Below, piece after piece: positions 48,690 through 57,964 of a stretch of DNA of 64,000 nucleotides. A program made the translations under genes and the position numbers. Within the stretch, counting starts at the first letter, position 1. Each line of letters opens with the position of its first letter. The notes below the pieces were generated by a model. That model ran no database searches and was not told where the DNA came from. It worked only from the letters and a program-made list of their open reading frames with translations. This stretch comes from JBBKXR01 sp037969585 (GTDB lineage: Bacteria; Verrucomicrobiota; Verrucomicrobiia; Verrucomicrobiales; DEV007), in the NCBI GenBank assembly GCA_037969585.1, contig JBBKXR010000251.1, positions 1-64,000 of the forward strand. Direction: 5' to 3'.

Positions 48690-48992
48690 GAGGGGGAAAA
48701 AATGAAGACGTTGCCCCGTCGTTTTTGCCCAAAACAAAATACCTGAACAGGTCCAGTGGGCGGGGGTGGCGAGGATAAGCCCGCCAAATCGCATCGCAAG
48801 CATTTTGGAATTCTGCCATGCGCGCCAAGCCTCGAGACCCTCTAAATATGGGAATTCTGGAGGTTAATAGATTTTGCCGCAAAGGTTCGCCTGACCGCCT
48901 TTGCTAGGCTTTGACTTTTGAACATGACGGGCTCCATTGTCGGCTATGGCAAATCGGCCCCCGAAGGGCTGACTGACTTTTCCCCTACGACC

Positions 48993-49469
48993 ATGAAGAA
49001 CGTCGTCTTTATCTGCACTGGCAATGTGTGCCGCAGCCCGATGGCCGAAGGATTCTATCGTCAACTGACGGAATCCGACGACTTCATCGCGATCGGTTCT
49101 GCAGGCATCAGTGCCTTCGACGGGCAGGCAGCCAGCGGCCATTCAGTCGAGGTGATGAAACAGGAAAATATCGACATTTCCAAACACGAAAGTCGCATGC
49201 TGACGCCGGAGATTGTAGATCAGGCAACGCACATTTTCGGCATGACCTGTGGCCATCGTGATGCGGTGCAGATGATGTTTCCGGAGAGCAGTGAAAAAGT
49301 TTTTGTGCTGCGTGAATTTTTGGTCGGTTCGGATGCGGATTTCGACCTCGACGTCTCCGACCCGATCGGTGGCTCGCTCGACGAGTATGTGCGCACGCGC
49401 AACCTGATCAAAGAAGCGCTGCAGAGCGTGGAAAAATTTATTAACGAAACCGCCAACGATTCCCTATAA
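48993..49469 (+). CDS. Low molecular weight protein-tyrosine (arginine) phosphatase
   Basis: A 158-residue LMW-PTP starting at ATG 48993. The P-loop FICTGNVCRSPMAEG (Cys8 nucleophile, Arg14) is at the N-terminus, and VSDPIGGSLDEY carries the general-acid Asp. The following gene (rpiB-glyA) starts three bases after its stop. The order phosphatase, rpiB, glyA also occurs in Bacillus (ywlE, ywlF, glyA), where the phosphatase acts on phospho-arginine. Confidence 0.93.
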   Translation: MKNVVFICTGNVCRSPMAEGFYRQLTESDDFIAIGSAGISAFDGQAASGHSVEVMKQENIDISKHESRMLTPEIVDQATHIFGMTCGHRDAVQMMFPESSEKVFVLREFLVGSDADFDLDVSDPIGGSLDEYVRTRNLIKEALQSVEKFINETANDSL

Positions 49470-49471
49470 CC

Positions 49472-51214
49472 ATGACAGAAGCTGTCGATACCAAGAGCGC
49501 GCCGGCCACCGACGAGCCGACCTCCACTAAAACTAAAAAACCGACGCTGATCCTCGGTGCCGATCACGGCGGCTATGAGCTGAAAAATGCCATCGCCGAC
49601 TGGTTGCGCGAGCACGGCTACCAGGTCAAAGACGTCGGCACCAACTCCGGCGACTCGGTCGACTATCCGGATTTTGCCCACGGCGTTGCCTGTGCCGTTG
49701 CCGACGGCGACAGCGATCTCGGTGTGCTGGTATGCACGACGGGCATCGGTGTCAGCATTGCTGCCAATCGCCATCGCGGCGTGCGTGCAGCATTGGTCTT
49801 CGATGAGTATGCAGCAAAAATGACGCGCTCGCACAACAACGCCAACGTGCTCTGTTTTGCCGGTGCGATCACCGGTGCAGAGACGGCTACGCACATCGTC
49901 GAAACCTGGCTGAACGCCGAGTTCGAAGGCGGCCGTCATCAGCGTCGCGTCGACAAAATTAACACCGGCTGCGGCCGGGGCCGCGACTTGGCAGACGTCG
50001 ATCCCGACATCGCGGAGTGCATTCAGAATGAACAGCATCGCCAACGCAACAACATCGAGTTGATCGCCTCGGAGAACTTCACCAGCCAGGCGGTGATGGA
50101 AGCTCAGGGCTCCTGCTTGACCAACAAGTATGCCGAGGGCTACCCCGGCAAACGCTGGTATGGCGGTTGCGAAGAGGTCGACAAAGTCGAGCAACTGGCC
50201 ATCGATCGCGCCTGTGAACTGTTCGACGTTAAGTTCGCCAACGTTCAGCCGCACAGCGGTTCGCAGGCCAATGCGGCGGTGTATTTTTCCGTGCTCGAAC
50301 CCGGTGACAAGATCCTGACCATGGACCTGTCGCACGGCGGTCACCTGACCCACGGACATTTCGCCAACTTCTCCGGAAAACTCTACGAGGTGCAGCATTA
50401 CGGCGTCTCCGCGGAAACCGAGACCATCGACTACGACAAACTCGCCGAAGCGGCCAAAGAGTTTCAGCCGAAAATGATCACTGCCGGCGCTTCCGCCTAC
50501 GCACGCACGATCGACTTTGCGCGCATGCGCGAGATCGCCGATTCAGTCGGTGCCTATCTGTTCGTCGACATGGCGCACATCGCCGGCCTGGTCGCCGCCG
50601 GAGTGCATCCGTCGCCGGTGCCGCACGCCCAATTCGTCACCACGACCACCCACAAGAGCCTGCGCGGTCCACGCGGTGGACTGATCATGACCAACGACGA
50701 GGACTTGGCGAAAAAGATCAACTCCACGGTTTTCCCCGGCGTTCAGGGTGGCCCATTGATGCATGTCATTGCCGCCAAGGCCGTGTGTTTTCACGAAGCG
50801 CTACAGGACGGATTTAAGGAATACCAACAGCAAGTCGTCGACAACGCCAAGGCACTGTCCGCACGCCTCGCCGGTCACGGCTATCGGATCATCTCCGGCA
50901 CCACGGACAATCACCTGTTCCTCGTCGATTTGCGTCCCGCCGGACTCAACGGCAAGGTGGCTCAGGAAACGCTCGACCACGCTGGCATCACGGTGAACAA
51001 GAACTCGATTCCGTTCGATACCGAATCGCCCTTCAAAGGCGGCGGCATCCGTATCGGCACCCCGGCAGTGACCACTCGCGGCATGAAAGTCGCCGACATG
51101 GAAACCGTCGGCGATCTCATCCACGATGCGCTCAGTCATCGTGACGATGCCGATCATCTCGAAGGAATTCGCGCCAAGGTCGTCGAACTCAACAAGCGCT
51201 TCCCGCTGCCGTAA
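49472..51214 (+). CDS. Fusion of ribose-5-phosphate isomerase B and serine hydroxymethyltransferase
   Basis: A single 580-residue frame. Residues about 25-155 are RpiB: LILGADHGGYELKNAI, catalytic Cys88 in VCTTGIGVSIAANR, and SHNNANVLCFAG. Residues about 170-580 are a complete GlyA: IELIASENFTS (195-205), LTNKYAEGYPGKRWYGG, PHSGSQANAAVY, and PLP lysine about K395 in TTTTHKSLRGPRGG. A short linker (EFEGGRHQRRVDKINTG) joins them with no stop. Both halves keep catalytic residues, so the protein probably couples pentose phosphate isomerisation and glycine/one-carbon synthesis. An unremoved stop or sequencing frameshift is possible but not indicated. Confidence 0.95.
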   Translation: MTEAVDTKSAPATDEPTSTKTKKPTLILGADHGGYELKNAIADWLREHGYQVKDVGTNSGDSVDYPDFAHGVACAVADGDSDLGVLVCTTGIGVSIAANRHRGVRAALVFDEYAAKMTRSHNNANVLCFAGAITGAETATHIVETWLNAEFEGGRHQRRVDKINTGCGRGRDLADVDPDIAECIQNEQHRQRNNIELIASENFTSQAVMEAQGSCLTNKYAEGYPGKRWYGGCEEVDKVEQLAIDRACELFDVKFANVQPHSGSQANAAVYFSVLEPGDKILTMDLSHGGHLTHGHFANFSGKLYEVQHYGVSAETETIDYDKLAEAAKEFQPKMITAGASAYARTIDFARMREIADSVGAYLFVDMAHIAGLVAAGVHPSPVPHAQFVTTTTHKSLRGPRGGLIMTNDEDLAKKINSTVFPGVQGGPLMHVIAAKAVCFHEALQDGFKEYQQQVVDNAKALSARLAGHGYRIISGTTDNHLFLVDLRPAGLNGKVAQETLDHAGITVNKNSIPFDTESPFKGGGIRIGTPAVTTRGMKVADMETVGDLIHDALSHRDDADHLEGIRAKVVELNKRFPLP

Positions 51215-51220
51215 CGGAAC

Positions 51221-51625
51221 TCAGAGATCGGACCTTCTTGCGGTGGCAAGGATGACGACTCCGAACACGAAACTGATGATCGGATCCGGATAGAACGGCC
51301 AAGGCGGCAGGTTCAGTCGCAATCCGTGATATAGAGTAACCACACCGAAGAAAAGCAGTGACCACCCGAGGAAAGGAATGATCACCGCAAATTTCTTTGG
51401 CCTGATTCCTGCTAGTAGATACAAAACACCGATCACGACCGACATCGCGGCTGCGAGGTAGGTGAGATATTCGAGATAAGCGCTATCGATCTTCCCGGGT
51501 AACTCAATACCAAAGCCCCTGTAGACAGTTACCGCATTCGTCCAGGGCATCACCAGGACAAACAGAGCAAACAATCCGGTCAACGAAACCAGAATCAGAG
51601 ACGTGCGCAGCAGCTTCATGGACAT
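51221..51625 (-). CDS. Four-helix membrane protein, unknown
   Basis: About 134 residues from ATG 51625 (MSMKLLRTSLILVSLTGLFALFVLVM); a second ATG lies two codons later. Four hydrophobic segments are separated by short loops (GIELPGKIDSAYLEYLTYL, RLNLPPWPFYPD). It resembles DUF4345-like small membrane proteins but I am not sure. It converges with the rpiB-glyA gene, six bases apart. Confidence 0.65.
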   Translation of the reverse strand: MSMKLLRTSLILVSLTGLFALFVLVMPWTNAVTVYRGFGIELPGKIDSAYLEYLTYLAAAMSVVIGVLYLLAGIRPKKFAVIIPFLGWSLLFFGVVTLYHGLRLNLPPWPFYPDPIISFVFGVVILATARRSDL

Positions 51626-51718
51626 GACTGAAATTGGCGTGCCAGTCGATCCGCCGTCAACCATTCGTTCTACCACATCGTCGCTCCCAACTCCTAGCTC
51701 CTAGCTCCCAACTCCCCA

Positions 51719-53251
51719 ATGGATAACCCTTTCCTCGACGACGACTCGATCGTTCGCTCCCGCCCCGAGAGCTGCACGCTGGTGATCTTCGGCGCCACCG
51801 GCGATCTGACACATCGCAAGCTGATCCCGGCGCTCTACAATCTGGCTGCAGACGGCGACTTGCCGGCTGGCTTGCGCGTAGTCGGATTTGCCCGTCGGGA
51901 AAAATCGGATGAGGAATATCGCAGCGACCTCGAAGCGCTCAACCGCAAGGTTTCACGTCAGGGACACGACGATCAGATGTGGGAAAATTTCGCCCACAGC
52001 ATCTACTATCATCAGAGCGAGTTCCAGGATCTCGACGGTTACAAACGCCTGAAAACTAAGCTCGAAGAGCTGGAGGCTGAAGGCGGTAGCGGCAACCGGC
52101 TTTTCTACATCGCCTCGGCACCGGAGTTTTTCGACGACGTGTTGGTCAAGCTCGGTGAAGCCGGACTGAACGAACCGGTCGAAGGCCGCTGGTCGCGGGT
52201 GGTGGTCGAAAAACCTTTCGGCACCGACCTGCCAACGGCGGAGCATCTGAACTCGGTGGTCAATCAGACCTTCCACGAAAAGGAAACCTACCGCATCGAT
52301 CACTACCTCGGCAAAGAGACCGCGCAAAACATCATGGTGCTGCGCTTTGCCAACGCCATTTTCGAGCCGCTGTGGAACAGCCGTTACATCGATCATATCC
52401 AGATCACCTGCGCCGAAGACCTCGGCATGGAAGGCGGCCGCGGCGGCTACTACGACACCGCCGGAGCGATGCGTGACATGGTGCAGAATCACCTTCTTCA
52501 GCTACTAAGTCTTGTGGCGATGGAGCCGCCGACCGATCTCAGCGCTGATGGCGTTCGCGATGAAAAGGTCAAAGTGTTCCGCTCGCTGCGCAAATGGAAG
52601 GGCGCCGACGAAGTCGGCAAAAATGTCGTTCGTGCCCAATATACGGAAGGCGTCGTCGACGGCGAGGACGCGGTTGGCTACCGCCGCGAAGACCGCGTCA
52701 ACCCCGGTTCGATGACCGAGAGTTTCGTCGCCCTGCGCGTCATGGTCGACACCTGGCGATGGGAAGGCGTGCCGTTCTACGTGCGCATGGGCAAGCAACT
52801 GCCGAAGAAGGCCACCGAAATTTCGGTTCACTTCCGCGGCGCTCCCGGCGTACTCTTTAATGCTCTGCCGTCCGGTCTCGAGGCCGGCAACGTATTGGTC
52901 ATCCGCATTCAGCCCGACGAAGGCATTTCGCTGAAGATCCAGTCAAAAATCCCCGGCCCGGCGCTGCGCATGGAGGACGTGAAAATGGATTTCCACTACA
53001 GCACCAGTTTCGGCAAGAGCAGTCCGGAAGCCTACGAGCGCCTGCTGCTCGACGCCATGGCCGGCGACGCCACGCTGTTCGCTCGTCGTGACGAAGTTGA
53101 GGAAGCTTGGCGCTTTGTCGATGAAATCGAACACGCCTGGCACAAGTCCGACAGCCCACCGGCGATGGCCGAGTATCCGGCGGGGTCTTGGGGGCCGAAG
53201 GAAGCCGACGATTTGCTGCAACGCGACGGACGGCGTTGGCGGAGGCTCTAA
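51719..53251 (+). CDS. zwf: Glucose-6-phosphate 1-dehydrogenase
   Basis: Commits glucose-6-phosphate to the oxidative pentose phosphate pathway, producing NADPH. The 510-residue product has the NADP motif VIFGATGDLTHRKLIPALY, the VVEKPFGTDLPTA stretch, and the substrate site RIDHYLGKET at residues 192-201. Length is standard. opcA follows 175 bases downstream. Confidence 0.97.
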   Translation: MDNPFLDDDSIVRSRPESCTLVIFGATGDLTHRKLIPALYNLAADGDLPAGLRVVGFARREKSDEEYRSDLEALNRKVSRQGHDDQMWENFAHSIYYHQSEFQDLDGYKRLKTKLEELEAEGGSGNRLFYIASAPEFFDDVLVKLGEAGLNEPVEGRWSRVVVEKPFGTDLPTAEHLNSVVNQTFHEKETYRIDHYLGKETAQNIMVLRFANAIFEPLWNSRYIDHIQITCAEDLGMEGGRGGYYDTAGAMRDMVQNHLLQLLSLVAMEPPTDLSADGVRDEKVKVFRSLRKWKGADEVGKNVVRAQYTEGVVDGEDAVGYRREDRVNPGSMTESFVALRVMVDTWRWEGVPFYVRMGKQLPKKATEISVHFRGAPGVLFNALPSGLEAGNVLVIRIQPDEGISLKIQSKIPGPALRMEDVKMDFHYSTSFGKSSPEAYERLLLDAMAGDATLFARRDEVEEAWRFVDEIEHAWHKSDSPPAMAEYPAGSWGPKEADDLLQRDGRRWRRL

Positions 53252-53426
53252 ATCGGCTAGTTTTCAGTGTTCAGTTTTCAGAATCGAAAAATCGAACGAC
53301 ACTTCTTTTCTAACGTTTTTCGGTTCGGCCTTCACTCTCGACACCGCTAAAATCTAAGATCGTTCCGCCGCTGGACTTCTTCCTGCCCTCGACCAAACAG
53401 TCCACAATTCCCCCTCTACTTCAACC

Positions 53427-54551
53427 GTGAGCGCCAGCGAACATTTCTCTGCCATCGACACCGATCAGCTCGGTCGTGAAGTGGCGCTTGCTGACATCGA
53501 CAGCGAATTGCGTGCGATGTTCGTCGGCGACGATGGTCTGTCGCGCGCATCGCTGACCAACCTGGCGATCTACAATGAAAATCCCGGAGCGCTGGCCGCT
53601 AACGCGGCGATCGTCAGCCAGCTGACTCGTGAGCACGCCTGTCGGAGCATTTTAATCATTGCCGAACCTAACGGCGATCGATCTGCTCAGGCCTGGGTGC
53701 AGGCGCATTGCAACCTCTCCGGCGCCGGCAAGAAGGCGTTCTGTTCCGAACAAGTTGCCTTCCATCTGCGCGGCGGTGGTGCCAACCTGGTGCGCAACAC
53801 GGTGTTCGCTCACCTCGACTCCGACCTGCCGCTGGTGTTCTGGTGGCAGGGTGAGTTCTCCGATGTGTTCGAGGAACTGCTTTACAGTCGCATGGATCGG
53901 CTGGTTTTCGACAGTCGCCACTGGAGCCAACCGCGAGCCCAATTTCTGCGGCTTAATGCCGCACTCAAAGACGAGGGGGCGCGTTTCGCTCCTCATGATC
54001 TCAGCTACACGCGCGGCAGTCAGGTGCGTACCGCCATCATGTCGTGCTTCAACGAGCCGCGTGCTCAGGCGGTGATTCCATCGCTCGATCGGGTCGTCGT
54101 TCGTCACCGTCCCGGACATCGCATGACCGCCGTGTGGATCGCCGCATGGATCGCCGGCCGGCTCGGTTGTCAACTCGACCACAGCAGCGAAGAAGACGGC
54201 GCCGTGACCCGTTACCACTTCAAGCGACCGGCCGCCGGACACTGCCCCGTCGCGATCGACATGCAACTCATCGATCTCACCGAGTGTCGCTCAGAGCCCG
54301 GTGAAGCCGCCGCTCTGGCCGAAGTCGAACTGCACGCCGGTGACGAATTTCATTTTGCCATCGAGCGCCGCATCGATGCCGATTTCTGGAAACTTCGCAT
54401 CCGCCATGGCGACTGTCAGGCAATTGAAGAATTGATCCCCGCTCGCCAGTGCGGCGATGCCTTCCTGGTGAACGAAGTGCTGTCCCGCGCCGGAAGTAAT
54501 CGGGCGATGCGTGAACTACTGCCCAGCGTCCGGCAGTTGCTGTCAGCCTGA
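53427..54551 (+). CDS. opcA: Glucose-6-phosphate dehydrogenase assembly protein OpcA
   Basis: A 374-residue protein starting at GTG 53427. ASLTNLAIYNENPGALAANAAIV, HCNLSGAGKKAFCSEQVAFHLRGGG read in parts, and LPLVFWWQGEFSDVFEELL are OpcA features. In cyanobacteria and actinobacteria OpcA is an allosteric activator of G6PDH, and the gene is normally next to zwf, as here. It ends 21 bases before a C39-like peptidase gene. Confidence 0.9.
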   Translation: MSASEHFSAIDTDQLGREVALADIDSELRAMFVGDDGLSRASLTNLAIYNENPGALAANAAIVSQLTREHACRSILIIAEPNGDRSAQAWVQAHCNLSGAGKKAFCSEQVAFHLRGGGANLVRNTVFAHLDSDLPLVFWWQGEFSDVFEELLYSRMDRLVFDSRHWSQPRAQFLRLNAALKDEGARFAPHDLSYTRGSQVRTAIMSCFNEPRAQAVIPSLDRVVVRHRPGHRMTAVWIAAWIAGRLGCQLDHSSEEDGAVTRYHFKRPAAGHCPVAIDMQLIDLTECRSEPGEAAALAEVELHAGDEFHFAIERRIDADFWKLRIRHGDCQAIEELIPARQCGDAFLVNEVLSRAGSNRAMRELLPSVRQLLSA

Positions 54552-54572
54552 GGCCGGAGTAGGCTTGAAGCT

Positions 54573-55235
54573 GTGAGTATCACCCGGCGCGACGTCATTC
54601 AGCAATGCAGCCGCCTCGCCCTTCTCGGAGCGACGGCAGGTGGACTCTCGGGCTGCGCAGTCAAGACCACCGACAGCGAAAAATTTAAGGACAAGCACAA
54701 GGGCTTCCGCTACTGCTCCGTCGATGCCGTCAAGCAGTCGGAGCAGTTGTCCTGTGGCGCCGCTGCACTAACCTGCGTGCTTAACTACTGGAAGGAAGAT
54801 GGCCAGCCTGCCTATCAGGAAAAAGATCTCATCGAAGGCAACCCGGCGCGCAGCGACGAAGGCTACCCGATGCTGCAACTGCGCGAAATGGCGATCGATC
54901 ATGGCTTGGTCGCTTTCGCAATAACGCTCGAAGCAGATCCGTGGCGCCAACTACTCGAACACCTCGATGCCGGTCGCCCAGTCATCACCGCCATCGAATG
55001 CCCACGCGGTCGGTATTTCGGCAAAAGCATTCCATTGGTCGAAACTCTCGATCGCCGCGCCATCATGTCGACGGGTAACGAGTGGAAAAGCCACTACGTC
55101 GTGGTCATGGGACGCAATTATCAGGACATACTGTTCATGGATCCCGAGTACGGCATCGTGCGCACCGACCGCGATGACTTCATGGCATTCTGGCGGCGTC
55201 AGGATTACGCCGCGCTGATTTGTTCTTCAGCGTAG
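54573..55235 (+). CDS. C39-like cysteine peptidase lipoprotein
   Basis: A 220-residue exported protein starting at GTG 54573. The N-terminus SITRRDVIQQCSRLALLGATAGG has a twin-arginine and ends in lipobox LSGC (Cys28). The papain-like core has KQSEQLSCGAAALTCVLNYW (catalytic Cys61, with the preceding Gln), KSHYVVVMGRN (His) and FMDPEYG (Asp). C39 peptidases process bacteriocin leaders; free-standing lipoprotein forms like this have unknown substrates. No bacteriocin precursor is nearby. Confidence 0.85.
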   Translation: MSITRRDVIQQCSRLALLGATAGGLSGCAVKTTDSEKFKDKHKGFRYCSVDAVKQSEQLSCGAAALTCVLNYWKEDGQPAYQEKDLIEGNPARSDEGYPMLQLREMAIDHGLVAFAITLEADPWRQLLEHLDAGRPVITAIECPRGRYFGKSIPLVETLDRRAIMSTGNEWKSHYVVVMGRNYQDILFMDPEYGIVRTDRDDFMAFWRRQDYAALICSSA

Positions 55236-55450
55236 TAGCGAGGTTTGGACGATACTCCCATTTAGTTCGCGGTTGTAGGGCGGGCGCTTCGACTGCCTCG
55301 GTGCGTTGGCGGGAGTTGGCTTCGAGAAAGCGAACATTGCCCGCGTGCGTCGCACGCTTCGGGTGGCAAGCCGAGCGCTTGCCCTACAATTTGCCAATGT
55401 CGTTCGCTTTCGGTGGCGCAGACAAATCCTCCCCCTGACAAGGTGCCTCC

Positions 55451-56551
55451 TCAGAAGAGCACGCTGAACATTTCTTTCAGCGATTCGCCGAGCCGTGATC
55501 CGAAGGTATTGAAATTGTACCACCAAGCCCGCACGAAATCGGCGGTCGACACATCCGGGGCGGCGATGATCAACATGCCGGAAATCAGCAGCGTATTGAC
55601 TAGCAGAATCAGGCCGATCGAAAAGGTGCGCCCGTAGTGATGCAGGTCCGGCTGTTCGCGCGTGATCATCCAAATCGTGAACGACACGTGAAAGGTCCAG
55701 GTGAAGCCAATCGCCGCAAACAACAACTGTCCCCTTTCCGCCGTCCAGTCTGGAGCAATTTTCCCGCCCAACCACCACAGCGCAATCACGATGGCCGTGT
55801 AAAACGGCACAAAGTAAGGCGACAACACGATCAGCAGATTGTTCTTGTTGGTCAGCACATAGCCGCCCTCTGCGGAGACGTGAACCCCCTTCACGTTCCC
55901 TCCTGACAAAAGCACAAAAATGGCATGCGTCAGTTCATGCCCGAAGACGTACGCCCAAAGCATTGGCCGACCACGCAATCCGAAAAACAGCACCAGCCAC
56001 ATCACTGTGCCGATGCCAAAGAACCACATCTCCGATGTTTTCCAAAAGGCCCCCTCGAGGGCGACTTGACCGAAGCAGCGCGAAAACGTCTCGATCGTAA
56101 TCCAACCCAACGGAAACAGGGCCGCTCCTATGATTCGTCGTGCGATGACGCGAAAGCTCGGCGACATCAGCGGTGAGACCGTCCAGCGCGCGGCGTCGCC
56201 GACGAAGGCCAACATCGGGCGTTCCGCCGTCGCCTGCTTGCGTCGCCGCGCCGCCGTGTTGCGACGGTTCGCCGAGCTGCCGGTGTTCCGCTTGGCCTTT
56301 GCTGTCACCACCTTTTGCTTAGCCCTCGGTTTGGCTACAGCTTTCGCCTTCGGCTTGGCGGGCGCCCGAGTCGAGGCGGCTTTGCGCTTAGTCGCCGTCT
56401 GCTTCTTCGCCGCCGCTTTCCGTTTCGGTCGAGGAGTGGCGGTAGCCGCTCTCACTTTTTTCGCTTTGGCATTCGCTTTAGGCTTAGCCTCAGCCGCTCC
56501 CGAAGCCCGCGTGCTGCGGGTTCGTTTGGGAGCGGGCTTGCGGCTGGCCAT
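55451..56551 (-). CDS. Membrane metalloprotease-like protein (HELTH motif) with histone H1-like N-terminal tail
   Basis: A 366-residue protein. Residues 1-110 are almost only Lys, Ala, Arg, Pro and Thr, with repeated AKPKAK and KRKAA units like histone H1 or Hc1 tails. Residues 110-366 are an integral membrane domain with six or so helices. YVFGHELTHAIFVLLSGG holds a zinc protease HExxH motif (His205, Glu206, His209) at a membrane helix start, as in M50-type peptidases. A distal NLLIVLSPYFVPFYTA segment could supply the third ligand region. The combination of a DNA-binding-like tail and an intramembrane protease is unusual. Confidence 0.82.
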   Translation of the reverse strand: MASRKPAPKRTRSTRASGAAEAKPKANAKAKKVRAATATPRPKRKAAAKKQTATKRKAASTRAPAKPKAKAVAKPRAKQKVVTAKAKRNTGSSANRRNTAARRRKQATAERPMLAFVGDAARWTVSPLMSPSFRVIARRIIGAALFPLGWITIETFSRCFGQVALEGAFWKTSEMWFFGIGTVMWLVLFFGLRGRPMLWAYVFGHELTHAIFVLLSGGNVKGVHVSAEGGYVLTNKNNLLIVLSPYFVPFYTAIVIALWWLGGKIAPDWTAERGQLLFAAIGFTWTFHVSFTIWMITREQPDLHHYGRTFSIGLILLVNTLLISGMLIIAAPDVSTADFVRAWWYNFNTFGSRLGESLKEMFSVLF

Positions 56552-56604
56552 GCGATGCGGCGAGGCGGAAAGACGGATGACCCGACTTAGCTGAACTAAC
56601 TGAA

Positions 56605-57165
56605 CTAGACGCGGCTGACGTACTTGCCGGTCTTGGAATCGATGCGAACCACGTCGCCTTCTTTGATAAACAGCGGCACCTGCAACCGGCGTCCCGTTTC
56701 GACGGTCGCTTCCTTGGTTGGGTTATTGGCGGTGTCGCCTTTCATTCCCTCGGGACTGATGGTCACCTTGAGTTCGACGTTGGGCGGCAGCTCGACCGTG
56801 ACTGGTTTCTCATCGAGGAAGAGGACGTCTACCTCAAGACCATCGATCAAAAGATCAGTCGAGCCTTCGAGCAACTCCTCGGGCAGCGCGATCGTCTCAA
56901 AGGTCGTCGTATCCATGAAATGGTAACCCATCGGATCGGCGTAGCTGAACTCGAGCTTCTGGCGGTCGGCATTGACCAGTTCGACTTTTTCGCCCGAAGC
57001 AAAGCGGATGTCTTTTGTTTTGCCCGTCTCGAAAGAGCGCACGGTCGCCATGATCAGCGCGTTGCCCTTCCCCGGCGTGCGATGCTCGATGCCGAGCACG
57101 ATGCCGCGCTCGCCCTTATAAGTGATGCACTGTCCTTTGCTGAGTTTGGTTGCGACGATGGCCAT
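56605..57165 (-). CDS. efp: Elongation factor P
   Basis: Relieves ribosome stalling at polyproline. The 186-residue product starts at ATG 57165 (MAIVATKLSKGQCITY). The tip loop EHRTPGKGNALI places the modifiable lysine at about K33, matching the EpmA-type (lysylated) consensus PGKG. The OB domains contain MGYHFMDTTTFETIALPEELL and VELPPNVELKVTISPEGMKGD, and the C-terminus ends KTGKYVSRV. No epmA/epmB is in the window. The upstream extension to 57249 was excluded. Confidence 0.97.
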   Translation of the reverse strand: MAIVATKLSKGQCITYKGERGIVLGIEHRTPGKGNALIMATVRSFETGKTKDIRFASGEKVELVNADRQKLEFSYADPMGYHFMDTTTFETIALPEELLEGSTDLLIDGLEVDVLFLDEKPVTVELPPNVELKVTISPEGMKGDTANNPTKEATVETGRRLQVPLFIKEGDVVRIDSKTGKYVSRV

Positions 57166-57397
57166 AATTAAAAAAGTGAAATGGGAAGAGTTACGAAATT
57201 CGAGAGTCGAAAAAGTGCGACAGATTACGAAACAACGGCCCGCACGCAACCGATTCGAGCATTCACGGCATTCGGCGATGGTTAATTTATATTAATTACC
57301 ACAAATTGCGAGGCCGATTTCATAGCGATATTCGCAGTCGCACTTATCGGCATCGGCGCTTTCCACCGAACGCAATGATCTGGTAGAAAGAACGACG

Positions 57398-57922
57398 ATG
57401 AAAATCAACTCCGCCGGAACATCTTCGAATTTCGCCTCCTTGCTCCCTGCTCTGGCAAGGCCTCTGCTCGCCCTCATGCTTGCCGTCGCCGGCACCGTGG
57501 CTTGCGACAGTGAACCGGATACACTGTTCACCGGCGACTTTGAAGACGCCGAAATGGAAGAAGCCATGGAAGAGGCACGGACCCATCTCGATCATTTCAT
57601 CGGGGCGATCACTGCGAGCGATCCCGATGAGTATTCGATTAAAGTCCGGATTGAGGATGGCGAAGACGTCGAATACTTCTGGACCGCCGATGTGAAATAC
57701 GCCGACGATAAATTTTCCGCCATTATCGCCAACGATCCCGGCATGGTCACCAACATCAAAATCGGCGACCCCGTCACCGTCACCCGCGACGAAGTCGCCG
57801 ACTGGCTCTACCTCGACGGCGACCTGATGCACGGCAACTACACCCTGCGCGTCATGCTCCCCGGCATGGATCCCGAAGAACAAAAGCTCTGGAAGTCCCG
57901 CATGGCCCCGTTGCCGGAGTGA
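57398..57922 (+). CDS. DUF2314-domain lipoprotein
   Basis: A 174-residue exported protein. The signal segment ends in LALMLAVAGTVAC (lipobox Cys36). The mature domain has MEEARTHLDHFIGAI, VEYFWTADVKYADDKFSAIIAND, VTVTRDEVADWLYLDGDLMHGNYTLRVML, the DUF2314 pattern. This small alpha/beta domain has no known activity. Confidence 0.83.
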   Translation: MKINSAGTSSNFASLLPALARPLLALMLAVAGTVACDSEPDTLFTGDFEDAEMEEAMEEARTHLDHFIGAITASDPDEYSIKVRIEDGEDVEYFWTADVKYADDKFSAIIANDPGMVTNIKIGDPVTVTRDEVADWLYLDGDLMHGNYTLRVMLPGMDPEEQKLWKSRMAPLPE

Positions 57923-57964
57923 TGGCTGAACGCTCATCAACCTTTCGGCCCGGGTCGGGAACGG

